Below, one piece after another: positions 1-12,231 of a DNA stretch of 64,000 nt. Under the pieces are notes generated by a model that saw only the letters and a program-made list of their open reading frames with translations, was not told the origin of the DNA and did not search any database. Origin of the DNA: Mytilus californianus. Its lineage: Eukaryota; Mollusca; Bivalvia; Mytilida; Mytilidae. Numbering within the stretch: the first letter of the stretch is position 1; each line of letters opens with the position of its first letter. The stretch is taken from positions 113,023,640 to 113,087,639 of the forward strand of contig NW_026262712.1 of the NCBI RefSeq assembly GCF_021869535.1, read 5' to 3'. A program made the position numbers and the translations under genes.

Positions 1-430
1 ATGATCTGTTATACTGGTACTCAGATGATATCACCGTGATGATCTGTTATACTGGTACCCAGATGATATCACCGTGATGATCTGTTATACTAGTACCCAG
101 ATGATATCACCGTGATGATCTGTTATACTGGTACCCAGATGATATCACCGTGATGATCTGTTATACTAGTACTCAGATGATATCACCGTGATGATCTGTT
201 ATACTGGTACTCAGATGATATCACCGTGATGATCTGTTATACTGGTACCCAGATGATATCACCGTGATGATCTGTTATACCGGTACCCAGATGATACCAC
301 CGTGATGGTTTGTTATACTGGTACTCAGATGATATCACCGTGATGATCTGTTATACTAGTACCCAGATGATATCACCGTGATGATCTGTTATACTGGTAC
401 TTAGATGATATCACCGTGATGATCTGTAAT
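1..430. repeat. 38-bp tandem array (minisatellite)
   Basis: About 11.3 head-to-tail copies of a 38-bp unit that begins atgatctgttatactggtac and ends gatatcaccgtg. Copies differ by single bases, such as tactggtac versus tactagtac. The array runs off the left edge of the window, so its true length is unknown. It decays at about 420-437, where the last unit reads gatctgtaatactagaacc. There are no variable spacers and no coding potential. Confidence 0.95.
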
Positions 431-1894
431 ACTAGAACCTTAAGGTACTCTCACGCTTATCAACTTATCGACTGGACTGGACCAAGAAAAGATCAGGTGC
501 TTCGATAAGACAAGGTTCATGTATAAACGGCTCACACGGGAGTATCACATTTACTCCGAATCGAGTGAAACCATGTGCGTCTGCACTGCAATACCAGCAT
601 CACCTCGGATGTAAAGGAATTGTAATTTTAGGTCTTAGGCAGGGTTTAAAAGTCTTTATTTGGTTTGGAAAGAAAGATAATTAAAAGGACGAAATAAAAA
701 TCCTTTATCGAAAGAATGACAGACAACACCTTGTAAAAAAGACAAAAAAGATAAACAACGATTTGAAAAATAATACAAAGAGAACTAAATATTGACTAAC
801 GCGAACCACACTCAAACCGGATGGGATGAAAATGAGATATAATGTAGCAATGAGCAACCAATTTATAAAAATGTATGCCGGTAATTGGTAACAACTTCCG
901 TGAAATGTCTTTTTGTCTTAGGTGTAAGGAAGAGATCCCTAATATAATAATTTAATAAGGTGTGAATATGTACCTGTCAGTAATACATTAATATAATATA
1001 AAGTCCGTTGTCTGTTGAGCCTTCCAGTGGTATACCACACATACCCTTCCACGTCTTTATAAATGAGTTGAAGGACACAAACAATCAATTGACCCCCAAA
1101 AACCCAAAAGATAGAGAAATAGTTTGTTTTACTTAGTTTTATTACAATAGATACAATACTCTAACCGATAGAGTACTTATCTTAAAAGAATAGATTAAAT
1201 AACGTGCTTTTGATGGGCCTTATAATTCGAATGACAGTTTTGACAATTTTTGACTCTCTACATCACACTTTCGCAAAGTGTTATCAAACAAAAGAGTTTC
1301 CTATTTAATGAAATGTTTGAAAAATCTGAGTTGGAATTTATTTGCTGCAACTGATATAAAGTCTTCTGTTGTAATGAAAAAGATAAATATGTTAGACATA
1401 CTTACTGTGACAAGATGGTTAACATCTATATGTATGTTTTGGAAATAAAGTTAATCGGCAGGTTTTAAGTATTCCGATGAGCACCAATTGCACACCTTTA
1501 AGTGAACTTGTTCCTGTATTGTTGTGAATCACAGTATATGGCCAAACTCAGTTAAGATCCATCTAAATTCCATCTAGTTGTTAAATTCAACAACACGTCC
1601 TGTTATCTGGATGATATATTCCTAAAATAATCAAGAATTCTTGAAATATATTCTACCGACATTTAACCAAAGGAACTTCTTAAAATAAATCAAATATAAA
1701 CAGTAATAACTGACCTTTCGTAGATTTAACTATCTCTAATTAAAGTCCCATAACTCAAAAAACGAATTTTCGGACAACCTGTCTCCCATTAATATTTAAA
1801 GTGTGTTAAAATATAATGAATATGATAAGTCGAATCAAATATATATCAAATGTGGAATGTTGGAACGAATGGAAAGATGATATGAACCAACGAA
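431..1894. other. Non-coding stretch, nothing recognised
   Basis: AT-rich sequence with no convincing open frame, splice-bounded exon, RNA gene or tandem repeat by eye. Confidence 0.6.
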
Positions 1895-2120
1895 AACCAC
1901 TGTACTACAAGCCTCCTGACTTGAGACAAGCGCATAAGGAATGCTGTGAGGTTTAACATGTTTTGGAGCGCTCAATCCTCCCCTAACAAGGGACAGTGGT
2001 GTAACAGCACAATATAAGAACAACTTGTAAACATCAGTTGCAATTGGCTTAACTCAAAAGATCAGTTGGAGACACACAAAAATAACTGATATAAATACAA
2101 TAGACACAAAGCACCGAAAT
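1895..2120. repeat. Dispersed mussel repeat, family A fragment
   Basis: It contains the order 'caagcgcataaggaatgctgtgaggtttaacatg', 'ctcccctaac' and 'gacagtggtgtaacagcacaatataagaac', which I recognise as the distal part of the family A mussel repeat. Related sequence occurs at 42470-42545. A short minus-strand open frame across it is a by-product of the repeat. The boundaries are approximate. Confidence 0.6.
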
Positions 2121-2419
2121 AAGAGAACTAGCAGTTACCGAAAGCTAGTTGAAAGGCAACTACAACTGATAAATAAATCATGATCTCCAAGACTAAACTA
2201 TCAATCAGTGCACATCCAACGGATTTAGTGTAAAAATGTCATTACTGACAGTCTGAGAAACGGAGGATGTGGGATAATGAGTTTTCATAACTGTACATGT
2301 ATAACAATATATATTTAGTTATGGGCTAGTTTAAGGGCTATATAAACAATTATTATCACCGTAAAAATTAGTATGTGATATCCCGTCCGTTTTTAATGAG
2401 AGTTCTACAGCCAAACCTT

Positions 2420-2605
2420 CTAATCAAATCTAACTATGAAAGAATTTGGTAAAGGTAAAGATTTTAATAATTTGTAATTATAATATTCCTGACTTAATAA
2501 TTTACTAGTGATGCATAATTTACGGTCATTAAAATTTAAATCACGACTACAGACACGGGCATAGCGAGCAAGTTGTGAAATACACACACCGTTAGAAGAG
2601 GACAA
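2420..2605 (-). pseudogene. Reverse transcriptase C-terminal fragment (family D)
   Basis: A 61-codon open stretch reads GVCISQLARYARVCS, then FNDRKLCITSKLLSQ. This matches the 'GVYISQLxRYxRAC' segment that follows the catalytic core in a YIDD-type RT family widespread in bivalves, which also occurs at 27560-28480 and 19400-19930. Only the thumb-side tail is present and the catalytic core is absent, so it is a dead fragment. The family's superfamily (Penelope-like or non-LTR) is not settled from this sequence. Confidence 0.6.
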
Positions 2606-2659
2606 AATTGAAAATAACTATTAATCAGAAACGATTGTTTTGTACATAAGTCAGACCGT

Positions 2660-2790
2660 AAGTTTTCTCGTTTGTATTGGTTTACACTTGTCATGTCGGA
2701 GCCATTTATTGCTTGCTGTGCGTTGATAACTTCTACTTTTTTCTGGTATTAAGTTGTCTCATTGGCAATCATACTTCAATTTCTCAGTTT
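2660..2790. repeat. Family A repeat, reverse orientation, partial
   Basis: Reads 'tgtcatgtcggagccatttattgcttgctgtgcg' and ends 'aagttgtctcattggcaatcat', the reverse complement of the 'gattgccaatgagacaac' signature. It has the same orientation as the copies at 29390-29725, 34380-34690, 35745-36110 and 59040-59270. The adjoining 2791-3235 holds nothing I recognise. Confidence 0.7.
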
Positions 2791-3235
2791 TATATAGGTA
2801 GCATTGAAAATAAAACATCGGCGATACTAAATTCTTTAAAAATCGAGTATTGATACATTGTAACAGATGCTGTGAATCATAACCCGGTTCTTTGTTTGCG
2901 CGAGACAAACGAACCATTGTTAGAATCTCGTCTAAATATACAGGGATATGATAGAAATTATGGCTTAAATAATGTTCAAATTAACTTTTAACCAGCAAAA
3001 ATTTTACGTCAGAGAAGATGTATTTGGAATTTGATTTCATACTATTCATATAGAAATTCATTAGTACACTGCATAATGTGTTTCCAATGAAATATAATTC
3101 TTTCTTTAATTCATTTGAAAAGTTGTACATGTAATTAATTTGAATAACCATTATTCTATGAAGGGTATTTTTTTTTCTTTGTACTATGCTCGTATGCATG
3201 GATTCCAAAGGAAAACATTTATATGTAAGATGTCA

Positions 3236-3698
3236 TTTGTAAGTATTGATGGTAGGATGTCATTTGATGCATAAGTTACATGTTAATATGTCCTTTGATT
3301 GAGTTAAGCTATTTCAGCTGATATTTTATAGTGTGTCTTTCTATGTTGTGATGTTACACTATTGTTTCAGAAAAAGGGTGAAGGTTTGGTACCATTAAAA
3401 CGTTTAAACCCACTGCATTTGTTTGCACCTGTCCTAAGTCAGGAATCTGATGTTCAGTAGATGCGATTGTCATACAAGTGAGTGGTTTAGCTAGCTATAA
3501 AACCAGGTTCAATCCACCATTTTCTACATAAGAAAATGCCTGTACCAAGTCAGGAATATGACAGTTGTTATCCATTCGTTTGATGTGTTTGTGTGTTTTT
3601 TTTATTTTGCCATTTGATTGGGGACTTTCCTTTTTGAATTTTCCTCGGAGTTCAGTATTTTTGTGATTTTTATTTGTAAGCATTGATGGTAGGATGTC
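3236..3698 (+). repeat. Family A/B composite repeat flanked by 26-bp direct repeats
   Basis: The interior holds an A-like piece (3345-3460, 'aacgtttaaacccactgcattt') followed by a family B tail (3463-3680, 'gtcatacaagtgag', 'accaagtcaggaatatgac', 'ggggactttcc'). Nearly the same 26 bases (tttgtaagYattgatggtag plus gatgtc) stand at 3236-3261 and 3673-3698, with one mismatch. They could be a duplicated target or part of a tandem duplication. No coding capacity. Confidence 0.6.
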
Positions 3699-3829
3699 GT
3701 TTTTTTTTGTCCCTGCATACAAACTAGCTTTAAATCGGCCAAATATCCTCTAACTATAAATACTTGATCAATAACATTTAGAGAATTAGTTAAGAAGAGC
3801 CCAGTTCTTACCGAAATTTTTAAAATCTG

Positions 3830-4240
3830 TTTTACACACTTACGAGCAACACTACGGGCGCCACATGTGGAGCTAGATCTGCTTACCCTTCCGGAGTACC
3901 TGACATCACCTCGGATTTTTGATGGGGCTCCTGTAGCTTAATCTTTAGTTTTTTTATGTTGTGTTCTGTGTATTGTTGTTTGTCATTTGGTCGTTTTTTG
4001 TTGTTTGCTATGGCAACGGACGTACTTACAAATGTTATCAAGTTAAAGGCTGCATTAAATATATTCTCAGAGTTAATGTATCATTTCAAATCTTTTAAAT
4101 AAATGAGACCAGCTGGAACCCGCCTCAGGTTTCGCTCTACGTTGAAGACCCATTGGTAGCCTTGAGCTGTTTTCTGCTCTTTGGTCGGGTTGTTGTCTCT
4201 TTGACACATTCCCCATTTCCATTCTCTATTCTATACATAT
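3830..4240 (+). repeat. Family E tail followed by family F repeat
   Basis: 3840-4050 contains 'gcgccacatgtggagctagatctgcttaccc' and 'gtattgttgtttgtcatttggtcg', the non-coding tail that follows the family D RT copies at 28480 and 43615. 4095-4240 contains 'gaagacccattggtagcc' and 'gggttgttgtctctttgac', another common mussel repeat. Boundaries approximate. Confidence 0.6.
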
Positions 4241-7200
4241 GTAGTTACTTTTTATGCTGATGAAAAACTGAATAGGATTTACTGCTGAACAGAATACCGT
4301 GACCTAGCATAAATAATCCATCATGTAACATGACCTATTTAGTTTAAGTTACACATGTAATAGTGCTTTCAATGACAGTGGTGACTTAAGTATTCTTAGA
4401 AATGGATAAAGCCTTATAAGGAAATCGAAAATCAAAGAAAAATATACTGTTTTTTTTTTTTTGCATCGATCTAGATTTCACGATTAACCTTCACAACAGC
4501 TGCTTAAATTCAAAGATAATGATATATAAGTACGCAGCAAGGGTATTTCGTAACACCAGCAATAATCTCCATCAACACATACACGCGCAATATGATGGAT
4601 CAACATTTTCCCCAACAAACCCTACTGTATAAGTATTTTTTAAAGATTATAAAAGCAGAAAGAATTTTTAATTGCTGTTTCTTCAGTTTTCACAAACAAC
4701 TGCAGAGATTTGTGTATCTTAAGTTATTTTCAGCTTAATTATTTTCCTGAAATCATCTTTCACAATTGACTTCACATTGCTTTATCTTAAAATCCTTTTA
4801 CTCACACGTATACATTATGGTGCCATTGACAAATATATAATGTGTGTTTCGCAATCATTTTAAGCCCAACAAAACAATACTTTGTATGTGAATTTTCTAT
4901 ATCATTTTTTGACGCTTTCTATAAAACTTCTAAGGTCAGCATCTTACTCAACTTATCTAACATTGTTAAATCAGAGATGCTCCATTTTGTATTGTATTAA
5001 AATCTTCCTTAAAAATAACTTTTTGTTATATGCGATAATGTAAAGAAATTGATAAACTAAAGTCAAATACACAATCAAAGTAGATATAATTTCCTACTGA
5101 ACTTATTTTTTTTTATATTATACATATACACGGCACTAAAATTTCCCCGTTCCGTGAGGAAACAAAAAATCATTTAAGAGATATATGTATGGAAATCTTT
5201 CCGTATTTTAGCACTTTCTATCATCCATGTCCATAGTTGTAGAATCTAATGAGTGTTAATTAATAGTTTTCTTTGGATACTATGTGCTCTAGCTTTATCA
5301 AAAACTTATAAATACCTGAATGTTACTAGGGAGTACCTGAATTGAGTATTCACATTTGAAGCATATTGCTGGAGATGATTTTCAGGTTTGTTCCTTTTGT
5401 TTATTGAGATTGCTTTAAGCTTGCTATTTATTGCACGGGACAAAAAGTAAGTGCACTCATTTTAAATGATCAGAGTTGTTGGTTACAATGATGTGCCACA
5501 TATACATCCACATGACAAAGATGATAAAAAGATAAAACTGAATTGTTTGAAAAACAACTTGTAGAGACGTTTATGCTTATATGTGTATATGTTGATAAAT
5601 ACATGTTAAAATAAATTAAACAACGACAGATGTTTCAATCTTTATAATTATAATGGTTATATATAGATGTTGAAGGAATATCAAGTTATTCTAGGGAACA
5701 TCTCATTAGTCAAGGTATAAAACAATCACGGCAATGATAGTGCAACCAAATGCCTTCAAAGGGTCTAGGCATCTCATATTATGCATGCATCATACGTCAT
5801 AAACCATTCCAAATTCTTATCAAAAGTAAAGGTCAAAGCTAGGGAATGACTCAGGTCAAAGCTAGGGAATGACTCAACTGATAATAATGACACTAGTGGG
5901 TTTAGAAACTGAGATCTTCCAATTTAAGACCCCGACACCATAGAACTAGGAAGTGGTGTAAAGTGAAAATTACCGTAGTTCTTAATAAATGAAAATAGTA
6001 ATTTAGTCTATAATAACTCTATTATCAAACCAAATAACAGATCACGAGGTTTTAAGGTTTCGTTAGTACGAAGACATTAGATGAGTGCATCAACTTTTTT
6101 GTCAACAACTACAGTTCTACTCTTTTGGGGCAAGGTTGATTTAATGGTTTTATTGTTTTGCTATTTTTCTCGGTGACCAATTTTGATTTTCCAGCTCTCC
6201 ATATTTTTACATCTTTCCTTTGACCATTCCTGCAAAAATGTCTTTGAACTCAACGAATTGAAAAACAAAATCATTCTATTGTAAAAATGGTGGTAAACAT
6301 TCTTTTTAAGATTTCATTTTTGAAGCATTTCCTTGGCAGATATGGTCTTATAAACAAATGATAACCTGACATGAATTACAATAGATATCACATGTTCTTC
6401 CTAGAGAACAAACAATTTTTATTATTAAAAAATTAAATAAACAACCTGCATTGTAAAAAAAAATGTCATAAAGTCTATGCATGATGCGAAATTTCGAATT
6501 TACGCAGCGGGGAAAAATAATTGCAATTTTAAGTAGAAACAATAATGATTTGGTGGCTTCTGTCATTACTCCTTAAACAGTTAAAGTTTTATTCTTTGGG
6601 AACTGAGGGTATATAAGTATTAGAATAACAATTTAAACTCTGACATGAAGTCTGAATGAACACTTTTAAAAGACATGTATTTTATTTTCTTTACAAAAAA
6701 AGAATACAAGAGAAGAGAAAATGCCTAAAAGATACAAATGAGTTCAAAATAAGTCATTTGTTTGGAATCGTCACATTTCTACTTAAAAACTTTGTCTATT
6801 GTGTTCACCTACGCAATTTTATTTCAAACAAACCAATTTCCCCCACACATATTACTGATATTGGATGTACTTATGATATACAAAATAAAACATGAGAACA
6901 ATGTAGAACAAAAAACCAAAAAACGTGCGTGTTAGGTATACATGTATGGAGTGTATTCGTAGTACTTGAACAATTTCAAAATTAAAAAAAGATAGATTAA
7001 TAAAACGAGTACATTCTGTATATTCATAAAAATGAGAAGATATACGTCAAACTAAAATTTAGAACAAAATAGACGAATATAGAAATCTAACATATATTAA
7101 TATGTAATAGATACGGTCTATAATAAATACTACAGAAACCAGAGATACATTATTTTGACTAGCTTTAATGTACGCTTCCAATTAATATATACATTTATAT

Positions 7201-9760
7201 ATATAAATCTAAAGTTCGAAATGTACTAACAATCCTTTAATTTAAAAACTGGATGTACATTATCATCCATGATTATCACAAAGTTGTGAAACCGGTTGGA
7301 GAAAAATGTAGTTAATTAAATATATGTATATAAGTTCATCTTGTCGTCATATCAACCAAAATGAATACTAATTGAGAAATTTGAAATCTGTTTATTATTT
7401 ATTTTTAAATATGAAAATGTTTGTACCAGGCAAGTGGAGGCAACAAGGATCCGGAAAGTTGTCTCTTTTATCTTGTTTACACATCATCCGCAGACTCGAG
7501 GGCCAACACTTCAGTTAACCACAAAATGTCGTATCTCTTACCATCTTAGGAAAGTCATTTTAAAATGTTAATTCTATAAGCTTAAAATAACAATTTTAAG
7601 TTAAAACAGTACGATCAAATGAAATAAAAAAAAAATGCGGTTATATTTTTTGTATACATGTAATAAACAATACTGTAGACTAGACAGATGTGCAGTGTCC
7701 GTGTAAATAAACATTCACACATGTATATACACCTAGCACCCACACGTACATTAGTAGACACGCTGAAAAATCACAACTTTTATAAGTTAGAGTAGATTTA
7801 GAGCAAGGCATATTGTATATAAGCTATTTCTGATAATGCCTTGTGCTGAGCTCAATTGTGTTATTATTTGTGTTTCGTTGGGGTTCTGTCTCATTTACTA
7901 ATACCGATTCTGTTTAACTCACAGTTACAAATATGTATATACTTCTTGGTTGGTCTCCTGAACAATTGTACTAATTCATCATTGTTATAATTTGCAAGAT
8001 TTCCAAGGGCAAAAACATTTAGCCATGTAATCTAACATATAATTATCGAAAACCTGATTATTAAAAACCTTTTTTAATTGGCAGCAACAGAAAATTAAGT
8101 CTTAGGATTATCAGCCTCTATCTGGATTCCTTTTCGGGTTTACCACGCCATTTTATTTTAAATCTTCTGTTGATAAAGTTCTTCAGCGTTTGATTCAGGT
8201 TTCGGATTTCCAGATACATATGTCGGTCAACAGACAGTCTTGTCCCAAATAAGAATCTAGTTCATCAGAATTGATAACTTATATGTACGTAGTTGTAAAC
8301 AATTTTACAGTTAAGCTTTATATAGCATACATTGTTAATACAACACAAAGACGAAACAATAATCAATATTGTATACATGTATAAGGAAGACGAATGTTCG
8401 GTTTTCACTGTTTTCACATTATTGTTATTCTATTTTCTCATCATTTTGATAAGGTACCATAAAACTGCGCATGACGTCTTTTCGGTTTCATTAACATAAA
8501 ATAATGAGCATTTTGTCAAATATGGAGTTTAACAATTTTAACACATAAAACATTTCCTTCTAAATAAAATTAATTATCGAATATATACTACAAAGGAAAA
8601 ATATAAGTACATTGCAAGTTTCTAAATTAAAATTCATAAAAAAAGGACTCAAACTTATTCTGGCAGACATGTAGATGGTTTTAGATTTGGCACAACTTGT
8701 TTTCGAAGTAGACAAAGCCTGACGTACTAATTCATAAGCCTGGTTCCTTGGTGACTTTTTTTAACCTACACCTGACATAATTTGCTTTAATTTCTGTAAA
8801 GCATATATCATGTATTCCTTGTAGTCAACAAATTTATTTTGACATAGTAAATTATATCAACAACAATGTTGTGCCTTTTTCAGTTCATATATGTTGTACC
8901 CGACTCTTATAAACATGAATAAAACGAGGTAAGGGATAAATTCTATCAGTCCTTACTAACTCTATTATTAACCAAATGACAACAATAATCAAAGACATCT
9001 TGAGGTTAATAAGCGGTTTTCATCAAGAGACAGGGGTTTATACAAAATGTCTAGTTTTATGAACAAATTAGACAGAATCTAGCAAAGATTTGCTATGTAG
9101 ACCAAATTCTGAAAATTAAAAAAAAACAACAAATAATTAAGAAATGACATATGACAACCTTTGACGAGGTCACGGACTAAGGACAGATATATGACCATGC
9201 AGTGAGGTGGTAAAACAAACATATTTAAAAATATAATTGCGTCTCGATTCTTTAAAAAAAAATTATATATACAAATACAATAAGTTTGTTCTCGATCACC
9301 CCATTGCATTGAAAGTATACATTTTTTCCAAAAGAATTTATACATGAAAAGAAAATGAAGACTAAATAAGAATAAAGGCTAAGACAAAATGATTTGAATG
9401 GTTATCACTATAACGTATCAATTTTGAGGAAGCTTTCCGTAAACTGATTTGTTATATATTTATTTTGTAAATGTCCTTCAAATAGTATATCCACAATTAC
9501 TGTACTCCATATTTAGAAAAAGCTATTGCCGGTTTGTTAAACATTGAAACGTTAAACTTATTCATTATAGATAACGCAAATAAAATAGAAAGTAAATTTA
9601 ATTTAAAGTATTAGTTTCAGTTAATCAATTAAATCAAAACTAATCATGTTATTATTTGTCTCATGTATTTTTATTTTATTTTTTACATTATGTTTGAAAA
9701 TAAGAATAGTAATTGTTCTGCTCATTTTGTTAGCCGTGATTGGCAAATAAATATCTTGGG
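4241..9760. other. Long non-coding AT-rich stretch
   Basis: No host gene is supported in 5.5 kb. The few open frames (6348-6566 minus, 6656-6895 plus, 9079-9345 minus) are AT-biased, lack recognisable domains and have no exon-like boundaries. A short direct duplication of aggtcaaagctagggaatga lies at about 5830-5875. 5750-5815 resembles the 'tatgcatgcatcatacg' repeat seen again near 29800 and 39830. Confidence 0.55.
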
Positions 9761-9791
9761 TTTTTTTTTTTTGGGGGGGGGGGGGGGGGGG
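9761..9791. repeat. T12-G19 homopolymer run
   Basis: Twelve T followed directly by nineteen G on the plus strand. Such runs are unstable in replication and prone to length error in sequencing. A family E-like tail ('cagtctttagttttctatg', 'ggtcgtttctcgc') follows at 9796-9910. Confidence 0.9.
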
Positions 9792-9949
9792 TTGCTGGGG
9801 TTCGTATGTCTCAGTCTTTAGTTTTCTATGTTGTGTTTTGTAAACTGTTGTTTTTCTTTTGGTCGTTTCTCGCTTTTTACCACGGCGTCGTAAGTTTGTC
9901 CTCGACTTAATGAATTAGATGAATTAGGGAGCTACCATTTGATTTTTAT

Positions 9950-10165
9950 GGGGGGGGGGGGGGGGGGGGAGGGGGGGCTAGAATGAAAAATTTTGTCCTG
10001 AATTTTTTTTAGTTGTGATCTCTGTCCTGCCTTTTTATTTTTCACTCTATTCGGTCCTGCCTTTTTTTTATTAGTTTATCCTGAATTTTTTTACATAAAT
10101 TGTCATCCTGCCTTTTTATTTTGCAAAGTTGCTTATCCTGCCTTTTTTCAAATTTCATCCTAGTA
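9950..10165 (+). repeat. G-run plus degenerate 'tcctgcctttttatt' repeat
   Basis: A run of 20 G, one A and 7 G (9950-9977) is followed by about six or seven copies of the motif 'tcctgccttttt' or 'tcctgaattttt' with uneven spacing of roughly 25-35 bases up to 10165. The G-run sits at the end of 'ctaccatttgatttttatgg'. I recognise this composite as a recurring mussel repeat. 10166-10536 holds nothing I recognise. Confidence 0.75.
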
Positions 10166-10536
10166 AAAAACTGTAAAGTAACAACATACTAGTTTTTCGG
10201 TATCATTTTCATTTTCAGCACTGATTACAAACACGGTAATTGCTAATGAGTCTGATAAAACCCAAATATAGTCTAAAATTATGTCACTCTTTGTGTCTTT
10301 TTATTCGCTTATTGTTTTGTAAATTAGGCCGGTTTTTGTATTTTTAGATGTTTCCATTTGTTTCATGAAAGCCTTTTATGTCTTGTTCGATAATTTATAA
10401 TGCGTATTATTGAAGGCCGAATAGGATGTGTAGATATATTGATATTCATTCATATATAAATATACGCTTTCCGATGAAAATTCTACATTAATAATCTGTA
10501 AAACTCTTCCATATCCTTATAAGTATTTATCTGCAC

Positions 10537-10638
10537 TTATGTTCTTATTCAATACTTCAAACGAACATAAAGCATTTACAAAGTAAAAACTCAACACAGT
10601 TTTTGGTTATCAGCTCGCCCCGACAGCACAGAAAGCTT
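10537..10638 (-). repeat. Split direct repeat B2 (3' end of element)
   Basis: 102 bp identical to B1 at 11075-11176. Its outer edge at 10537 is the 3' terminus of the element on the coding strand. The sequence just outside (ctgcac) differs from that next to B1, which fixes the boundary to within one or two bases. Confidence 0.9.
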
Positions 10639-10846
10639 ATTTTTATTATAAACAATAAACAAATGTCCAATTTGCTGTCATCGACCGCTGCCATCACATA
10701 TAAACACAATCTACAATAGAAAAATGTTCTATAAGTTGAAGAAAAAATCATTTCGATTTACATACATGTATTTTATCAACTATTTTCTACATAACATACT
10801 GATTCACATTCCTATGAAGTCTTAATAAAAGGGGTGGGTGGGTGGG
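10639..10846 (-). other. Spacer between A2 and B2 with a G-quadruplex motif
   Basis: A 208-bp segment unique to the 3' end of the element. Its edge next to A2 is ggggtgggtgggtggg on the plus strand (10831-10846), four G-tracts joined by single T loops, a textbook G-quadruplex sequence. On the element's coding strand, and so in its RNA, this is C-rich; the G-rich form would appear in first-strand cDNA. No ORF of interest. Confidence 0.75.
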
Positions 10847-11074
10847 AAAACGAACCTTTCTGTCGGATAGGCGAACCTCGAATGACAATTCTAGATATCT
10901 TATTATAATTTTAGCGCTAAAATTCTAGCATGAAGTCATCATGATTGATATAACTTAAACCGGTAATAACTTACTGATGGTCCAATCAAATTAAACATAA
11001 ACATGTTTTGATTTAAACACACGTGTTAAAAGTAAACAAATACACGTGTTCCCGAGTAACCTTTATAAATACAT
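10847..11074 (-). repeat. Split direct repeat A2
   Basis: 228 bp matching A1 (15513-15740) with one difference (gaagtcatc here, gaagttatc in A1). It directly abuts B1 with no gap. It carries the same 18-nt palindrome (10907-10924), the same two CACGTG sites (11020-11025 and 11043-11048) and the same TATA-like sequence as A1. Confidence 0.92.
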
Positions 11075-11176
11075 TTATGTTCTTATTCAATACTTCAAAC
11101 GAACATAAAGCATTTACAAAGTAAAAACTCAACACAGTTTTTGGTTATCAGCTCGCCCCGACAGCACAGAAAGCTT
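11075..11176 (-). repeat. Split direct repeat B1
   Basis: 102 bp identical to B2. The B1/A2 border at 11074/11075 joins, in sequence terms, the outer end of B2 to the outer end of A1. This is the arrangement expected if the element replicates through a circle. Confidence 0.92.
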
Positions 11177-11227
11177 CGATTGATAAAGAAAGGGACATAA
11201 AGAAAAAGGGGGGACAAACAATATAAA

Positions 11228-12231
11228 TTACAATCCTAAATTCTTAGATACTGACAATCTGTTGAGTATACTCTCTTTAACATAACCATCTTTGGCTTTA
11301 TCACTTTTCCATCTCCCGTGTTTCTTAAACAACCGGTCATCTATTCCAGCTTCTGCCGCGGCAGTAGCTCCTCCTGACCTCAAACTATGTAAGCCAAACT
11401 GTTTTTTATCAAGACCTAAACTGTCAAGTGCAGATAACAATAACTCTCTGGCTCTGGTGTAAGAAATATGACTACTCTTTCTAAGTTTGTATATATTCAA
11501 AGATTTACAATAACAAATAGATCTAAAAATAAAATCATTCGATTCTTCAGGAATGTTAGCTAACTTTAGATAACGCTGAAGTACATCTACCGGGCATGTA
11601 ATATTCCCTGTTTTTGAAATGACAACATCTTTCCCTTCTCTATATACATCAGTTTTACTCTTGACTAAATGAAGTGTAAGGTAAGTAGGGGAAAACTGTA
11701 TATCAGACCTTCTCAAGTTAGCTAACTCGGAGAATCTTAAAAAGCCAGCATAGGCTAATAAACACATACATGCTATTCTTACATCTTTTAAATTACAAGT
11801 ATTATTAGCATATTTACATACAATATTTTTCAAAATATGCGGTGTGATAGGTTCTTTTTTGACAACTGAATGACCTATTTTTCTATGAGCCCCTTCAAGA
11901 ACAGATGCAACTAGATTATTTTCACTGGGATCAGCAACGCCAGCTAATTTATGTGCCCATTTTATGGCGTAAAAAGCATCATTTAATTTTGAAACCGATT
12001 TTGCAGTTTCAGACAAATGAATTAAATATAAAGAAATATGTAAATGAGATGCTGGCAATGGTGAAAAAGAATATTGACTAGTCCACTTACACCATGAATT
12101 GAAGGCATATCTATATTTCTTCTGAGTACTCGCAGCCTTGGACGAAAGAAGGAATTCTGGTAACTGTTTGAACAAACTGCTGAGATCATTATTAGAGGCA
12201 ACTTGTGAATTAAAGTCTGACCAATGTCCTA
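11228..12231 (-). CDS. Tyrosine recombinase of Ngaro-like element
   Basis: Would integrate the element's DNA by site-specific strand exchange in the nucleus. Numbering the 315 residues from the TTG at 12173-12175, the catalytic set is complete: R147 in FLRFSEL, a lysine near K172-K174, H263-x-x-R266 in GLHSLRSGG, H286/W289 in HGRW, and nucleophile Y298 in DGYVKES. The N-terminal ~110 residues fit a SAM-like DNA-binding domain. The stop lies at 11228, 52 bp before B1. There is no ATG at the 5' side. The frame stays open upstream to about 12270, and a polypyrimidine tract ending TTTTTTCAG lies at 12232-12240, so I place the exon start at 12231 and infer that this ORF is joined by splicing to the RT ORF. 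Internal initiation or a lost start are alternatives. Confidence 0.9.
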
